This document shows positions 43,376-52,619 of a stretch of DNA of 64,000 bases, in pieces. Source of the stretch: a bacterium (lineage in GTDB: Bacteria; Myxococcota_A; Polyangia; Nannocystales; Nannocystaceae); NCBI GenBank assembly GCA_024742475.1, contig JANSYI010000005.1:248001-312000 (forward strand). Reading direction: 5' to 3'. Each line of letters begins with the position of its first letter. Within the stretch, counting starts at the first letter, position 1. Under the pieces are notes generated by a model. The model was not told where the DNA came from and did no database searches. It saw only the letters and a program-made list of their open reading frames with translations. Both the position numbers and the translations under genes were made by a program.

Positions 43376-44281
43376 ATGAACCAACGCAACCCCGACAAGC
43401 CGACGCTCGAACAGCACCAGGTCTGGATCCCCTCCGACAACCCCTTCCAGCGCGAAGCCAGGTTGCTGCAGGCCCTCTGGCGCGAACGCAACGACCTACC
43501 CATAGGGGACCACCGTGGTCGACCGCTCGGCTCGCGCCTTGCGATGCCCTTCGCCGAGGAGAGCCTCGCGAACTACCTCACCGACGGGATTCGCGAGGTC
43601 GTGCGCGCCGAGGTGCTCGACGCCACCGCATCGGCCGGCAAGCTCTTTGCCCGCCCACGTATCTTCAACGACCTCCTCTCGAGCCAGCCGATGTGCTTCA
43701 ACCTCTTCGGCGAGCTGCAGCGCGACCTCGACCTCGCGACGAGAGCTCTGCAAGCGCTCGAGCCAGGCCTCGAGCGTGTCACCGCCATTGGCTTCGAGCA
43801 CTCGCCCGGACGTGGCGACGCCGCCTATACGGGCGACCGATCCGCGTTCGACGTGTTCGTCGAATACACGGCCACAGACGGCGCGAACGCCTTCGTTGGC
43901 ATCGAGGTGAAGTACCACGAGAGCCTGGGCGACCAGCCGTCGTCCCACAAGCGGCGCTACGACGAGCTCGCGGCGCTGATGGGGTGCTTCGACGTGGCTG
44001 CAATGCCGCGCCTGAAAGCAAAGCCCCTGCAACAGATCTGGCGCGACCACCTCCTGGCTGGGAGCCTCGTCGCCGCCGGAGACTTCGAACGAGGACGGTT
44101 CGCCTTCCTCTACCCAAGTGGCAATGTGCGGTGCGCTTCGGCCGTCGCGGACTACGCTTCGACGCTCACCGACTCGACGAGCTTCGCCGCATGGACGCTC
44201 GAGTCCGTTGTGGAGGCGATTGCGGCCACCTCGGATGCGGCTTGGATTCGTGCGTTCTCCGAGCGCTACCTCGGAGCATGA
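43376..44281 (+). CDS. PGN_0703-like PD-(D/E)XK restriction endonuclease
   Basis: 301 residues from the ATG at 43376 with AGGA just upstream. The catalytic pattern is RSAFDVFVEYTA followed by AFVGIEVKYHESLG (D...E-x-K) near residues 160-185, and an R-Y-x-E-L helix after it. The N-terminal blocks (FQREARLLQALWRE, GRPLGSRLAMPFAEE, NYLTDGIREVV) and later FAFLYPSGN match the PGN_0703 family of putative restriction enzymes. It is the effector of the copy-3 DUF3892 cassette. Confidence 0.75.
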   Translation: MNQRNPDKPTLEQHQVWIPSDNPFQREARLLQALWRERNDLPIGDHRGRPLGSRLAMPFAEESLANYLTDGIREVVRAEVLDATASAGKLFARPRIFNDLLSSQPMCFNLFGELQRDLDLATRALQALEPGLERVTAIGFEHSPGRGDAAYTGDRSAFDVFVEYTATDGANAFVGIEVKYHESLGDQPSSHKRRYDELAALMGCFDVAAMPRLKAKPLQQIWRDHLLAGSLVAAGDFERGRFAFLYPSGNVRCASAVADYASTLTDSTSFAAWTLESVVEAIAATSDAAWIRAFSERYLGA

Positions 44282-44410
44282 GCGGCCGCGCGCGGTCGGG
44301 AGCCGAGGTCCACCGTTCCAGAGGCGGCCAGAGAAAAATCCAGAAACTCGGGATCGAAGTCGCCAGCAGCAACACGTGGGTGTTGGGAGCGAGTAGCCCT
44401 CGACGAAACC

Positions 44411-44815
44411 GTGATGCTGAACAACGCAAGAACACCATGGGTCGCGCTGACCTGGAGCGCGCTCCTTTCCGTGGCAACTGCCGCCTGCGACACCTCCGAT
44501 CCGCCCGACCCGATCATCGGGAGCTGGGAGAGCAAGGAGCGAGTGGGGGCGGAGTACAACGAGCTGGAGATCGGCGACGACCTGGAGGGTGAAGCGACGA
44601 TCTACTTCTTCGTGGGAGACGCGGGGTACTTCGCGGACTTCGACGTGGTGGCCGACCCGGAGGGCGGCGGCGACTACGAGCTCGAGTTCGACTGCATCGG
44701 TGGATGCAATGACCTCAGCTTCAAGGCCGAGTGCGAGCTCGACGGGGACGAGCTGGAATGCGAAGCGCGCGGGGACTGGGAGTCCTACGAGTTCGAGTGG
44801 GAGCTGCAGTCATGA
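44411..44815 (+). CDS. Acidic lipoprotein, hypothetical
   Basis: 134 residues (or 133 from 44414). Lipobox ATAAC near residue 26, then IIGSWES and a beta-rich acidic domain with a Cys pair (DCIGGCNDLSF, CELDGDELEC). It resembles small lipocalin-like lipoproteins of Nannocystaceae but no family is certain. Its stop overlaps the next start (ATGA), so it is coupled to the gene at 44812. Confidence 0.6.
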   Translation: MMLNNARTPWVALTWSALLSVATAACDTSDPPDPIIGSWESKERVGAEYNELEIGDDLEGEATIYFFVGDAGYFADFDVVADPEGGGDYELEFDCIGGCNDLSFKAECELDGDELECEARGDWESYEFEWELQS

Positions 44816-45480
44816 AGATCTGGACGAACCTGTCGACTCGCGTGCTGCCCATCGTGCTCAGCACGCTGCCTCTGTATGGCTGTGATGGGCTGCTCGTGCC
44901 GGGCGACGATGACGACGACGATGACGACGCCTCGGCGACCAGCGGCGCGGACCTCGACGACGACGACGCGGACGAGAACGAGAGCAACGGCGACGATGAC
45001 GACGACCACGGCGACGAGTCGAGCTCGGAGTCGGGGGCGCCCATGTGTAGCGCGCCCGAAACGTCGTGCGAGGTACACGGCGACTGCCCCTGTTTCGATG
45101 GTTCGATGGATGTCGGCACGTCCCTTTGCGTTGGCAACGGCGAGTCGGGCACTTGCACCGACGTGTGCCAAACCAACGACGACTGCGCGTCGGGGTGCTG
45201 CGGCGCGCTCGAAGGAGAGGCCGACTACGGTGCTTGTGCTCCCGCATCGATCTGCGAGGGCAGCGACGTCAACGAGCAGTGCCTCGAGGGCGCTGTGTTC
45301 TTCTGCGCGTGCGTCAACGCGGCTGGCGTCGACTGCAGCGAAGACCACCTCGCCGCGTTCTTCGACAGCTGCGCCGACCCCAACAGTGCCAACGTCGAGG
45401 TGTTCGAGTGCTGGGCCGACTTCGTCGACGACGGGCTCGACGCATGCGGCGTCGGACTCGAGGTGTGTGACACCGACTAG
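44812..45480 (+). CDS. Asp-rich, Cys-rich lipoprotein
   Basis: 222 residues. Lipobox LYGC, then long Asp/Glu runs (a low-complexity linker of about 50 residues) and a Cys-rich domain (CEVHGDCPCF, CQTNDDCASGCCG, CACVNAAGVDC). About 20 cysteines suggest a disulphide-stabilised surface protein. The Asp runs may bind calcium or act as a spacer. It starts within the stop of the preceding gene. Confidence 0.65.
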   Translation: MKIWTNLSTRVLPIVLSTLPLYGCDGLLVPGDDDDDDDDASATSGADLDDDDADENESNGDDDDDHGDESSSESGAPMCSAPETSCEVHGDCPCFDGSMDVGTSLCVGNGESGTCTDVCQTNDDCASGCCGALEGEADYGACAPASICEGSDVNEQCLEGAVFFCACVNAAGVDCSEDHLAAFFDSCADPNSANVEVFECWADFVDDGLDACGVGLEVCDTD

Positions 45481-45482
45481 AG

Positions 45483-45503
45483 AGGCCAGGGGGTCCCTGA
45501 CCT
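45483..45503 (+). terminator. Short hairpin after the Asp-rich lipoprotein gene
   Basis: AGGCCAGGG and CCCTGACCT form a 9-bp stem with one mismatch and a 3-nt loop, directly after the stop at 45480. No T-run follows. A weak end-of-transcript candidate. Confidence 0.35.
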
Positions 45504-45619
45504 GAAGTGCGACCCGTCCCTGCGCACATGCACTTTCGAACGAGCGGTGTGATCGTGCGGTCATGGGTGGGCACTACCCGGGGCAGGACGACACCGTGGA
45601 CGAACGCGAAAAGATCAGC

Positions 45620-48091
45620 ATGAGGTGCTGGGGTCGAACCGTCGCCGCAGCTGCGATACTCGTCGCGGGATGCGGTGACGACATCGCGGGCGCCTCGGGC
45701 ACCGACGGCGGGACGGGGTCGACGACGCCGGACGACGCCACGACCGAGGACCCCACGTCACAGACCGAGGGCGTCGACGCATCGAGCTCGAGCGAAAGCG
45801 GCGACTCCGAAGATCCCACCACGGGGGGAGAGGAGCCGCTCGATCCGGTTCCGCTCGAAGGGCCCTCGGTTTCACTCGGCTTCGGCGGGGCCTGTCAGGT
45901 CAGCGCCGAGGGCACGATGCAGTGCTGGGGCAGCGGACGGTGCGGGTTCTTTGGAGACGGCTCGGGCCACGCTCGCGGGCCCGCGGTCATCGACGAGCGC
46001 GACACCTGGTCTTCGGTCAGCCTGGGGTGGGCCCATGGTTGCGGCGTCGATTTCGACGGAGCCCTGTGGTGCTGGGGCGACGGCCGCGAAGGACGCGTCG
46101 GCGATGGCAACGCTGACGAGGTCCCCTTCTCTTCGAGCTGCCGACTCGACCGCGTCGAGCTCGAACCGCTCGGCGGATGGGCACAGGTCTCCGCGGGCGA
46201 CGGACACAGCTGCGCGGTCCGAGCAGACGGCACCCTATGGTGTTGGGGCAGCAACGAGTTCGGGCAGATCGGCGATGGCGCTCTGGGCGGTCTCTACACC
46301 CGGCTGTCCCCCGTGCAGGTGGGCCCAGCCGACGACTGGCTGGAAGTCTTCGCGGGCGACGAGCACTCCTGCGCGAGGCGTCGGGACGAAACGGTGTGGT
46401 GCTGGGGCCACGGCAGCGCCTTGGGCGACGGCACCGAGGTGGGGGTCTCCAGCCAGCCCGTGATGGTGGCCGGCCCCGCTACGTGGCGGGCGCTTCCCAG
46501 AGGCACCGCGGCCCGGCACACGTGTGCGATCGACACCGAGGGCGAGGTCTGGTGCTGGGGGCAGACATCCGGCGGCGCGCTCGGTCCAGCGGCAGAGACC
46601 GAGAGTGAAGAACCGGTCGCGGTCTCGCTTCGTGGGGAGGCGCTCCGCGTGTCCGTCGGCGCAGACACGTCCTGCGCGGTCTTGGAGGACGCAAGCGTGT
46701 GGTGCTGGGGCCGAAACCGCGACGGCATGCTCGGCCTGCCTTTGCGGACCGAACGCTCGTTCGAGCCCGTGCAGCCGCATCCGGGCCTCGAAGCGGTCGA
46801 CGTGCGCGTGGGGGTGGCGGCGATCTGCGTCACCGACGAGTCGGGACGAGCCACCTGCTGGGGGAACAACGAGCTCGGCGAAGTCGGCGATCACACCTCG
46901 GGGTCCGACAACTCGCCCCGCCTCGATCCGGCCCCGGTCGGCACGTCGGCGGTCGAGGCCTCACTCGACGACTGGGTGGCGGTCAGCGCAGGTGCGGGCC
47001 ACAGCTGTGGCATCCGCAACGACGACTCGCTTTGGTGTTGGGGTTCCCGAGGTGGGGGCCGACTGGGCAACGCCGACACGACCGAAGATTGCTCGCCGGC
47101 GAATCCGCTGTCATGTCACGTCACGACCCCGGTGCCCGTCGCTGGCGGTCACGCGTGGTCAGCGGTTGCCGTCGGCACCGTGCACACGTGCGGCATCACC
47201 CAAGGCGGGGCGCTGTACTGCTGGGGTCGCGACGACCTCGGCGGCACCGGTGTGGGCGACGCAAACGTGCCGACCGAAGTCGTTGCGAGCACGTCGTGGA
47301 CGTCGATCGCGGCGGGTAGCGGCCACTCGTGTGGCGTTCAGACCGACGGCACCTTGTGGTGTTGGGGTTCGGGTTTCTACGGCGAGCTCGGGCTGGGAAC
47401 CCAGGGCGCCGGTGTCTTCGAAGAGACTCCCGTGCAGGTTGGCGTCGAGACCGACTGGAGCGTGGTCGTCAGCGGTGGCCGCCACGACTGCGGGCTGCGA
47501 GGCGAGTCACTGTGGTGTTGGGGGGACAACACCAGCGGCCAAGTCGGCAACGGCGAAGAGACCTCGGACATGGGCGTGGGCGCCTACGGTGTGGCCGACC
47601 CCTTCGAGGTCGTCGGGACGTGGTCGCACGTCGCCGCGGGCGGCGGGCACACCTGCGCGCTGGACGACGCTGGAGCGCTGTGGTGTTGGGGGCGCAACAC
47701 GTCGGGCGAGCTCGGCTACGACCCCGACGGGCTCGAGCAGGTCTCGACTCCGACGCAGGTTGGCGTCGACACCGACTGGGACGCGCTCGCGCTGGGCCAT
47801 CAGGTGTCGTGCGGGACGAAGACCGACGGCACCCTGCACTGCTGGGGCTCACGCGAAGACGGGAGACTCGGAGACGGCATCATCGCGCTGGACAGCGTCT
47901 CTTGGGAGCCCGTGCAAGTGGGTGCCGATGACAACGATGATGACGCGTGGATTGGAGCCAGCGCATCGGGGCGCACGGTCTGTGCATCGAGAGCCGACGG
48001 AAGCGCGTGGTGCTGGGGTGCCAACAGCAGCGGACAACGCGGGGACGACACGGTCTTCGAGTCCGCAGTTCCAAGGAGGGTCGTACAATGA
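45620..48091 (+). CDS. RCC1-repeat beta-propeller lipoprotein
   Basis: About 823 residues from the ATG at 45620, chosen because MRCWGRTVAAAAILVAGC is a lipoprotein signal; in-frame starts upstream add only leader. After a Thr/Ser/Asp-rich linker come about a dozen RCC1/BNR-type repeats of ~50 residues, each with C-A/G-V-x-x-D-G-T/S-L-W-C-W-G and G-Q-x-G-D-G. Each repeat has a Cys before the strand and one in L-W-C-W-G, so the blades may be disulphide-linked. Such proteins are abundant in myxobacteria; binding at the cell surface is likely. The stop overlaps the next ATG. Confidence 0.85.
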   Translation: MRCWGRTVAAAAILVAGCGDDIAGASGTDGGTGSTTPDDATTEDPTSQTEGVDASSSSESGDSEDPTTGGEEPLDPVPLEGPSVSLGFGGACQVSAEGTMQCWGSGRCGFFGDGSGHARGPAVIDERDTWSSVSLGWAHGCGVDFDGALWCWGDGREGRVGDGNADEVPFSSSCRLDRVELEPLGGWAQVSAGDGHSCAVRADGTLWCWGSNEFGQIGDGALGGLYTRLSPVQVGPADDWLEVFAGDEHSCARRRDETVWCWGHGSALGDGTEVGVSSQPVMVAGPATWRALPRGTAARHTCAIDTEGEVWCWGQTSGGALGPAAETESEEPVAVSLRGEALRVSVGADTSCAVLEDASVWCWGRNRDGMLGLPLRTERSFEPVQPHPGLEAVDVRVGVAAICVTDESGRATCWGNNELGEVGDHTSGSDNSPRLDPAPVGTSAVEASLDDWVAVSAGAGHSCGIRNDDSLWCWGSRGGGRLGNADTTEDCSPANPLSCHVTTPVPVAGGHAWSAVAVGTVHTCGITQGGALYCWGRDDLGGTGVGDANVPTEVVASTSWTSIAAGSGHSCGVQTDGTLWCWGSGFYGELGLGTQGAGVFEETPVQVGVETDWSVVVSGGRHDCGLRGESLWCWGDNTSGQVGNGEETSDMGVGAYGVADPFEVVGTWSHVAAGGGHTCALDDAGALWCWGRNTSGELGYDPDGLEQVSTPTQVGVDTDWDALALGHQVSCGTKTDGTLHCWGSREDGRLGDGIIALDSVSWEPVQVGADDNDDDAWIGASASGRTVCASRADGSAWCWGANSSGQRGDDTVFESAVPRRVVQ

Positions 48092-49449
48092 AGACGAGAC
48101 TGATGTTGAGCGGGCTGTTGCTCGCGGGGTGCCCTGACAACGGCGGTGGCTCTGGCATGGGTCCGGGCGAAGGAAGCGGCAGCTCCACGGGCCCGGGGTC
48201 CGACCCGACCTCTTCGTCGAGCACGGGTCCCGACGCCACGGATGCAACGAGCACCACCGGCGCGCCCGGGGACGGCTCGTCGTCGGGGGGCGACTCCACC
48301 GACGGCTGGCCCGATCCGAAGCCGCCGCTGGAGTGTCCGGACGAGTACAACTGCAACGCCGACCAGGACCTCGACGCGTTCCCGCTCCAGTGTGACAACG
48401 CGCCCGACCACACCAACCCCGACCAAGGGGACATGGACTTCGACAGCATCGGTGACGTCGCCGACCTGTGCCCCACCATTCAGTCGCCGCAGAACACCGC
48501 CGACAGCGACCGCGACGGCGTGGGCAACGACTGCGATCTCTGCCCGCGGCCGGCCTCGGTCTACGCGGCGACCGGCGTGGGCAGCCTCTCGGCCGCGTTT
48601 GCGCACCGCTCGCTCCCCGACCAGGGTGACGCCGACGGGGACGGCATCGGCGACGCGTGCGACAACTGCGTGCAAACCCCGAACTGCCTCGGCTACGGAG
48701 AGGACCTGGAACACGAGCTCGGCATCGTGCTCGACATCGAGGATCCACAGTGCCAGGCCGACACCAACGGCGACTTCATCGGCGACGCCTGCGAAGGCAC
48801 GATGCTCGATGGCGCGGCGGGGCCGGTCGGCATGGGTCCCAACGACGACTTCGACCAAGACGGGCTGCGCAACGCCGAGGACGCGTGCGTGCGCCTGCCC
48901 GTCGCGAACCCTAGCGGCGCGCATCTCGACTCCGACCAGGACGGTCTGGGCGATCGCTGCGACAACTGCCCGTTCACGCCGAACCCGGACCAAACCGACG
49001 CCGACTCCGACTCGGTCGGAGATGCATGCGAAGAAGCGGCCTGCGCCGAGCGAGCCAACCCGCGCCCGTTCGGCTTCTTTGACGCGGCTGCGGGTGGGTG
49101 GTGCTGCACGACGGCCTATCGCGGCGAGCCGCTGTTCGATCCCGACGGCAACCCTCTCGATGTGACCGATCTACCCCCGCTCGGGGTTGGCGTCTTGGAG
49201 CTCCCGCCCGGCTGCGACGGCGAGGGTCAACCGCTCACCTTGGACGACGTCGACTCCGACGAAGCGCTCTGGGAGCACATGTGCCTGCTACCGCAATGGG
49301 ACCAAGACTACGACGCGCTCCCCGACACGTGCGACCTCTGCAGATGGGCGTTCGACCCCACCAACGCGCCGTTCGTCGACGACAGCGGCATGACGTGGCC
49401 GAACGACGGAGCCGTCTGCAACGGCGAGTACCACTGCTCGGCCGACTGA
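48088..49449 (+). CDS. Thrombospondin type-3 repeat lipoprotein
   Basis: 453 residues. Signal MKTRLMLSGLLLAGC, then a Gly/Ser/Thr linker, then calcium-binding type-3-like repeats (DRDGVGNDCDLC, DGDGIGDACDNC, DQDGLGDRCDNCPFTPNPDQ, DSDSVGDACEE) with paired cysteines. A C-terminal Cys-containing domain (GGWCCTTAYRGEPLFDPDGN) follows. Coupled by ATGA overlap to the RCC1 gene, so the two surface proteins are likely made together. Confidence 0.8.
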   Translation: MKTRLMLSGLLLAGCPDNGGGSGMGPGEGSGSSTGPGSDPTSSSSTGPDATDATSTTGAPGDGSSSGGDSTDGWPDPKPPLECPDEYNCNADQDLDAFPLQCDNAPDHTNPDQGDMDFDSIGDVADLCPTIQSPQNTADSDRDGVGNDCDLCPRPASVYAATGVGSLSAAFAHRSLPDQGDADGDGIGDACDNCVQTPNCLGYGEDLEHELGIVLDIEDPQCQADTNGDFIGDACEGTMLDGAAGPVGMGPNDDFDQDGLRNAEDACVRLPVANPSGAHLDSDQDGLGDRCDNCPFTPNPDQTDADSDSVGDACEEAACAERANPRPFGFFDAAAGGWCCTTAYRGEPLFDPDGNPLDVTDLPPLGVGVLELPPGCDGEGQPLTLDDVDSDEALWEHMCLLPQWDQDYDALPDTCDLCRWAFDPTNAPFVDDSGMTWPNDGAVCNGEYHCSAD

Positions 49450-49488
49450 CGTGCTTGCCCCCGTGGTGAACCGGCCGCCGCCGACTGG

Positions 49489-51213
49489 TCACTCCCAGTT
49501 GTGGCCTTCGAAGTCGCCCGCGAGGGCATGCCAGTAGATCTCGCGCCAAGTGTAGAGGCGCTCTCCAGTCGGCTCACCGCCCTCGTATCCGGCCCTCGTG
49601 TACGTCCCGCCGGTGTACTCGCGGTTGTCGAAGGTCAGCCCGTCGATGGTGAAGAACTCGGGCTGCTCCGTTGCATCGACGATGCCGTGGGTGTCCTCGA
49701 AAGCGTCCGCGATGTGGTTGTCGTTGTCGTCGGCAGGGACCGGGCCGCTGCTCAGCTCCGGGGGCGTGCCATCGAAGACTCCCGGCGTCCCATCCCCGTC
49801 GAGATAGTGCTGCACGAGTCTCTCATCGACCGAGTCACGGGGAGAGGCGCCGACGTGGGGCAAGATGGAGTCGAGGCTCGCCGCCTCGGCCACGAGGTCG
49901 CCGCGGAGGTCGGTCTCCAGGTAGGGCGTGTCATGCAGATACTCGTCGACGTTGGCGGTCTCGACCGCGCCCTTGGGCAAGATGTTGTCCGAGACGTGCA
50001 CGTAGGTCTCGCTGGGCGTGCCCTGACCGAGCGTCTCACCTCGCACGAAACCACTGGCGTAGGGTGGATCCTGCTCGCTGCTGAGGGTCCAGACATTGCC
50101 GCTCACGCGCACCTTTCCACCAAGCGCGAGTCCGATCGTCCCGCGGGTGTGGTGAATGATGTTGTTGATGCTCTCGTACTGCTGCACGTCGTGGGGGATA
50201 TCGTCAGGGTAGTTCGCGATCGGGTTCCGCTCGTTGTTGGACACCCACAGGTTTCGGTAGAAGGTGACGCTGTGGGCTCCTCGGTAGAGGAGCGAGCCGC
50301 GGGTCGATTCTCCGAGGAGCGAGGCTTGGACCGTGAAGTCGTGGGCGATCTCGTTTGGGTCTCCGCTAGCCGCTTCGTCTCCGGAGAACGAGATGTTCAT
50401 CTCATTGACGTCGGGGACGGAGCTCGGCCAGGTGAACGAGCAATGGTCGACGATGACGTTGGTCAGCGCGGAGCCACGGTTGCGTGCGATGACGCGGAGG
50501 TTCGACACGACGTTGCTGCCGCGGAATCGGACGTGGCGCCAGATCCCCTCTCCCGCTCGGCTCTCCACGCCGCCCTCGTCACTGTAGACGGCGATCCCGT
50601 CTCCGGGCGCGGTCTGTCCGAGGACGGTGTAGTTGTCGTCGGAAATGTAGATCGTGGAGCCGAAGTCGATGGTGCCGCCGACCTCGAACACGATGATCCG
50701 CGGTCCATCCGCGGTGAGGGCCTCGCGGAACGAGCCCGGCCCGCTGGCGTCGGTATTGGTGACGGGAATGATGGTGCCCCCACGCCCTCCGACCGTGTAG
50801 CGGGCGTAGCCGTGGGCGGTCGGGAAGGCCTTGCGCTCGCCCAACACGACGGCCTCACCTTTGCCCTCCCCGTCCGTATCATCCGTGCCGGTGTCACCGA
50901 CGGTCTCGTTGCCACTTCCGCTGTCCCCGTCGCTGGTCGATGCCCCGTCGATGGGAACGCAGCGGTCGCTCATGCAGACCAGCCCCGCGTTGCAAGTCGA
51001 GTTGCCGTAGCAGGGGCAGTCCAACTCGCCATCGGTACACCCCCCCGATGTTGCGTCGGCTCGACCCGACGACGACTCCACCGCGGACCCCGTCGACGAT
51101 GCCGAGCCCGAGCCCGAGCCCGAGGTCCCGCAGGCGCCAAGACCTAGGGCGGAAGCCCCAAAGAGCAGCACGCGCGCGAGCGGAGAGCAGAGCGATTCCT
51201 TCGAACCCTTCAT
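49489..51213 (-). CDS. Pectate-lyase-like beta-helix lipoprotein
   Basis: 574 residues from the ATG at 51213 (51231 adds six). Lipobox LGLGAC, then a Gly/Ser linker and a Cys-rich knot (CTDGELDCPCYGNSTC), then a right-handed beta-helix with polysaccharide-lyase landmarks: TVGGRGGTIIPVTNTDASGP, SFREALTADGPRIIVFEVGG, TIYISDDNYTVLGQTAPGDG and VDHCSFTWPS. These resemble pectate lyase family proteins. The C-terminal TYTRAGYEGG/FEGHNWE segment is unassigned. Probably degrades or binds an acidic polysaccharide outside the cell. Confidence 0.78.
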   Translation of the reverse strand: MKGSKESLCSPLARVLLFGASALGLGACGTSGSGSGSASSTGSAVESSSGRADATSGGCTDGELDCPCYGNSTCNAGLVCMSDRCVPIDGASTSDGDSGSGNETVGDTGTDDTDGEGKGEAVVLGERKAFPTAHGYARYTVGGRGGTIIPVTNTDASGPGSFREALTADGPRIIVFEVGGTIDFGSTIYISDDNYTVLGQTAPGDGIAVYSDEGGVESRAGEGIWRHVRFRGSNVVSNLRVIARNRGSALTNVIVDHCSFTWPSSVPDVNEMNISFSGDEAASGDPNEIAHDFTVQASLLGESTRGSLLYRGAHSVTFYRNLWVSNNERNPIANYPDDIPHDVQQYESINNIIHHTRGTIGLALGGKVRVSGNVWTLSSEQDPPYASGFVRGETLGQGTPSETYVHVSDNILPKGAVETANVDEYLHDTPYLETDLRGDLVAEAASLDSILPHVGASPRDSVDERLVQHYLDGDGTPGVFDGTPPELSSGPVPADDNDNHIADAFEDTHGIVDATEQPEFFTIDGLTFDNREYTGGTYTRAGYEGGEPTGERLYTWREIYWHALAGDFEGHNWE

Positions 51214-51417
51214 GCTCGGACTGTCGCTCATGTGGCACCCAGTGTCGACGGCGAAGATCGGAAGCTACGTTATCGTTGCGTCACGTCGAGTGCCCCTCGC
51301 TGCCACGGAGACCAATCGCGACGCGCAACGGCGAGCCGCATTCAGCGCGGGACCAAGATACCTGATGTCGCCGTCGCGGAGTTTGCAGCCGACCGCTGGC
51401 TGCTAATCTTCGGCACG

Positions 51418-51987
51418 ATGCTGGAGCCTTCGTTTCCCAGCCCATCGCTCGAGCTCTCGTCCCTGACGTTCGAGTGGGACGACTACGATACCGAGGCATT
51501 TCTCGATGGTCTCGCGGGCGAGCATCGGCCGGTCGTCGGCGAGTTCGAGGGGTCGCCCCTAGACGCGCGGCTCGCCTACGGACTGCTGGTCGTCGAGTGG
51601 CTCGTACGCACGGTGGGCTGGCACGAGCGCCCCGAAGTCGCGGAGGTCATCACCAGCGGCTGGGACCGTGAGACCTCTGAGTTCGACGAGGAGAGTGATC
51701 CGCCCGACCACGCGATCGAGTGCGCCTTGCTCATCGTCGAGAACCTGCTCATCGGCATCTACGACGACACCATCGAGGGCACATTCGAGAACGGAGGATT
51801 CTACGAACTCACCAGCCTCGAGGCCCTCGTCCTTCACGTCATCCCCACCGAGGAGCGCCCGTCCTTCGAGGCGTTTTGCCGACGGGCGTGGACCGCCGCC
51901 AACGCGCTCGTCGAGGGTCCCGGCACGGAGCCAAGCGACGATCCGCCGTCCCGTGAAGATGCGGTGCGACGGTTGCTCGCCGCGTGA
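51418..51987 (+). CDS. Hypothetical protein
   Basis: 189 residues from the ATG at 51418. Acidic, mostly helical (LDARLAYGLLVVEWLVRTVGW, ECALLIVENLLIGIYDD), with no signal peptide and no domain I recognise. It is divergent from the beta-helix gene, with about 200 nt between them. The downstream stretch to 52619 holds only fragments (see next entries). Confidence 0.55.
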   Translation: MLEPSFPSPSLELSSLTFEWDDYDTEAFLDGLAGEHRPVVGEFEGSPLDARLAYGLLVVEWLVRTVGWHERPEVAEVITSGWDRETSEFDEESDPPDHAIECALLIVENLLIGIYDDTIEGTFENGGFYELTSLEALVLHVIPTEERPSFEAFCRRAWTAANALVEGPGTEPSDDPPSREDAVRRLLAA

Positions 51988-52133
51988 CGGTCGCCGGCGA
52001 TTCCGGGGTGGAGCTGTGCTGAATGCCGCTCGCCGTCACGCACACCTACCGCTACGCGCGACCCTCCGTGCGCGCTGCCGACCGCCTGCGCCTGTCGAGT
52101 TCCGCGGGTGGAGGGGTTCCCAGCTGCTGAGGG

Positions 52134-52289
52134 ATGTACGTGCGGGCTGACGTGTCGCAGGCGGCACTCGACGCAGACGCGCTGCGGCTGGGCACCACCA
52201 ACGTCGACTTCAACGACGGCATGCGGGCCGCGCTCGCCCGCATTCCCGACGGGTTCTACCCGCCCACCTCGCTCCGCCGCACATGGTAG
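52134..52289 (+). CDS. Short ORF or gene fragment
   Basis: 51 codons, coding-like composition (DALRLGTTNVDFNDGMRAAL). Upstream in-frame sequence is closed by a stop and no clear Shine-Dalgarno is seen. It may be the end of a degraded gene. Its last bases overlap the first copy of a 29-bp repeat (52285-52313). Confidence 0.3.
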   Translation: MYVRADVSQAALDADALRLGTTNVDFNDGMRAALARIPDGFYPPTSLRRTW

Positions 52290-52313
52290 AGCAGCGTCGA
52301 ATCCGGGCAGCCG
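52285..52313 (+). repeat. 29-bp direct repeat, copy A
   Basis: Identical to 52763-52791, which lies inside mcrC. Copy A is outside the McrBC genes, so a piece of the mcrC 3' region appears to have been copied or the junction rearranged. Confidence 0.6.
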
Positions 52314-52322
52314 CGGACTCGA

Positions 52323-52523
52323 TCAGTCTTCGAAGATGTCGTCGGCTGAGGCTGCCGTCGCCGCGCGGACGAGCCAGTGATCGAGGGTCTCAGCGCTGCT
52401 GCAGTCCTCGATGCGGCGTCGCACGTCGTCGCTCACGTGGAGCTTGCGAGCCGCCAGGACCATGAGAATGGAGTTCGCGATGCCTTTGGCGCGGCCTTCT
52501 TCGATGCCCTCGACGTGTTGAGG
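52323..52523 (-). pseudogene. Remnant C-terminus of an Rpn-like PD-(D/E)XK family protein
   Basis: Minus strand, open from 52523 to TGA at 52323, reading EGIEEGRAKGIANSIL, then ARKLHVSDDVRRRIEDC and LDHWLVRAATAASADDIF. This is the typical helical tail of Rpn-like proteins (GKAEGKAEAVL..LEARGI...VRERI..C.DL..LDRWL.RAV.A...DLF). An in-frame TAA lies directly upstream and no start codon follows, so it is a gene fragment. The intact relative at 19973 lacks such a tail. Confidence 0.65.
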
Positions 52524-52565
52524 TTAGAGGAGTCGGCGCCAGGACTGTGCCGCCCGAAGGCCGCG

Positions 52566-52617
52566 CTACTCCCCCACCTTGCTCCGCAGCACATACTGCA
52601 GAATCCCCCCATGCCGG
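52566..52617 (-). repeat. Displaced copy of the acnA 3' end (att-like)
   Basis: 48 of 52 bases match 58283-58334, without gaps and in the same orientation. On the minus strand it reads [14 protein letters not shown] then two codons and TAG, the aconitase C-terminus. Homology stops abruptly at 52617, next to the mcrC stop. A displaced gene 3' end is what remains when an element integrates at the end of a gene. Confidence 0.75.
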
Positions 52618-52619
52618 GC

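Noticed and set aside
44900..45010. GAC-repeat tract as a possible microsatellite or regulatory repeat
   Set aside because: It encodes the Asp-rich linker of a lipoprotein in frame and is explained by the protein.
45890..48060. Regular repeats that might suggest a CRISPR array
   Set aside because: They are in-frame RCC1 protein repeats of about 150 bp with varied DNA sequence, not short identical repeats with spacers.
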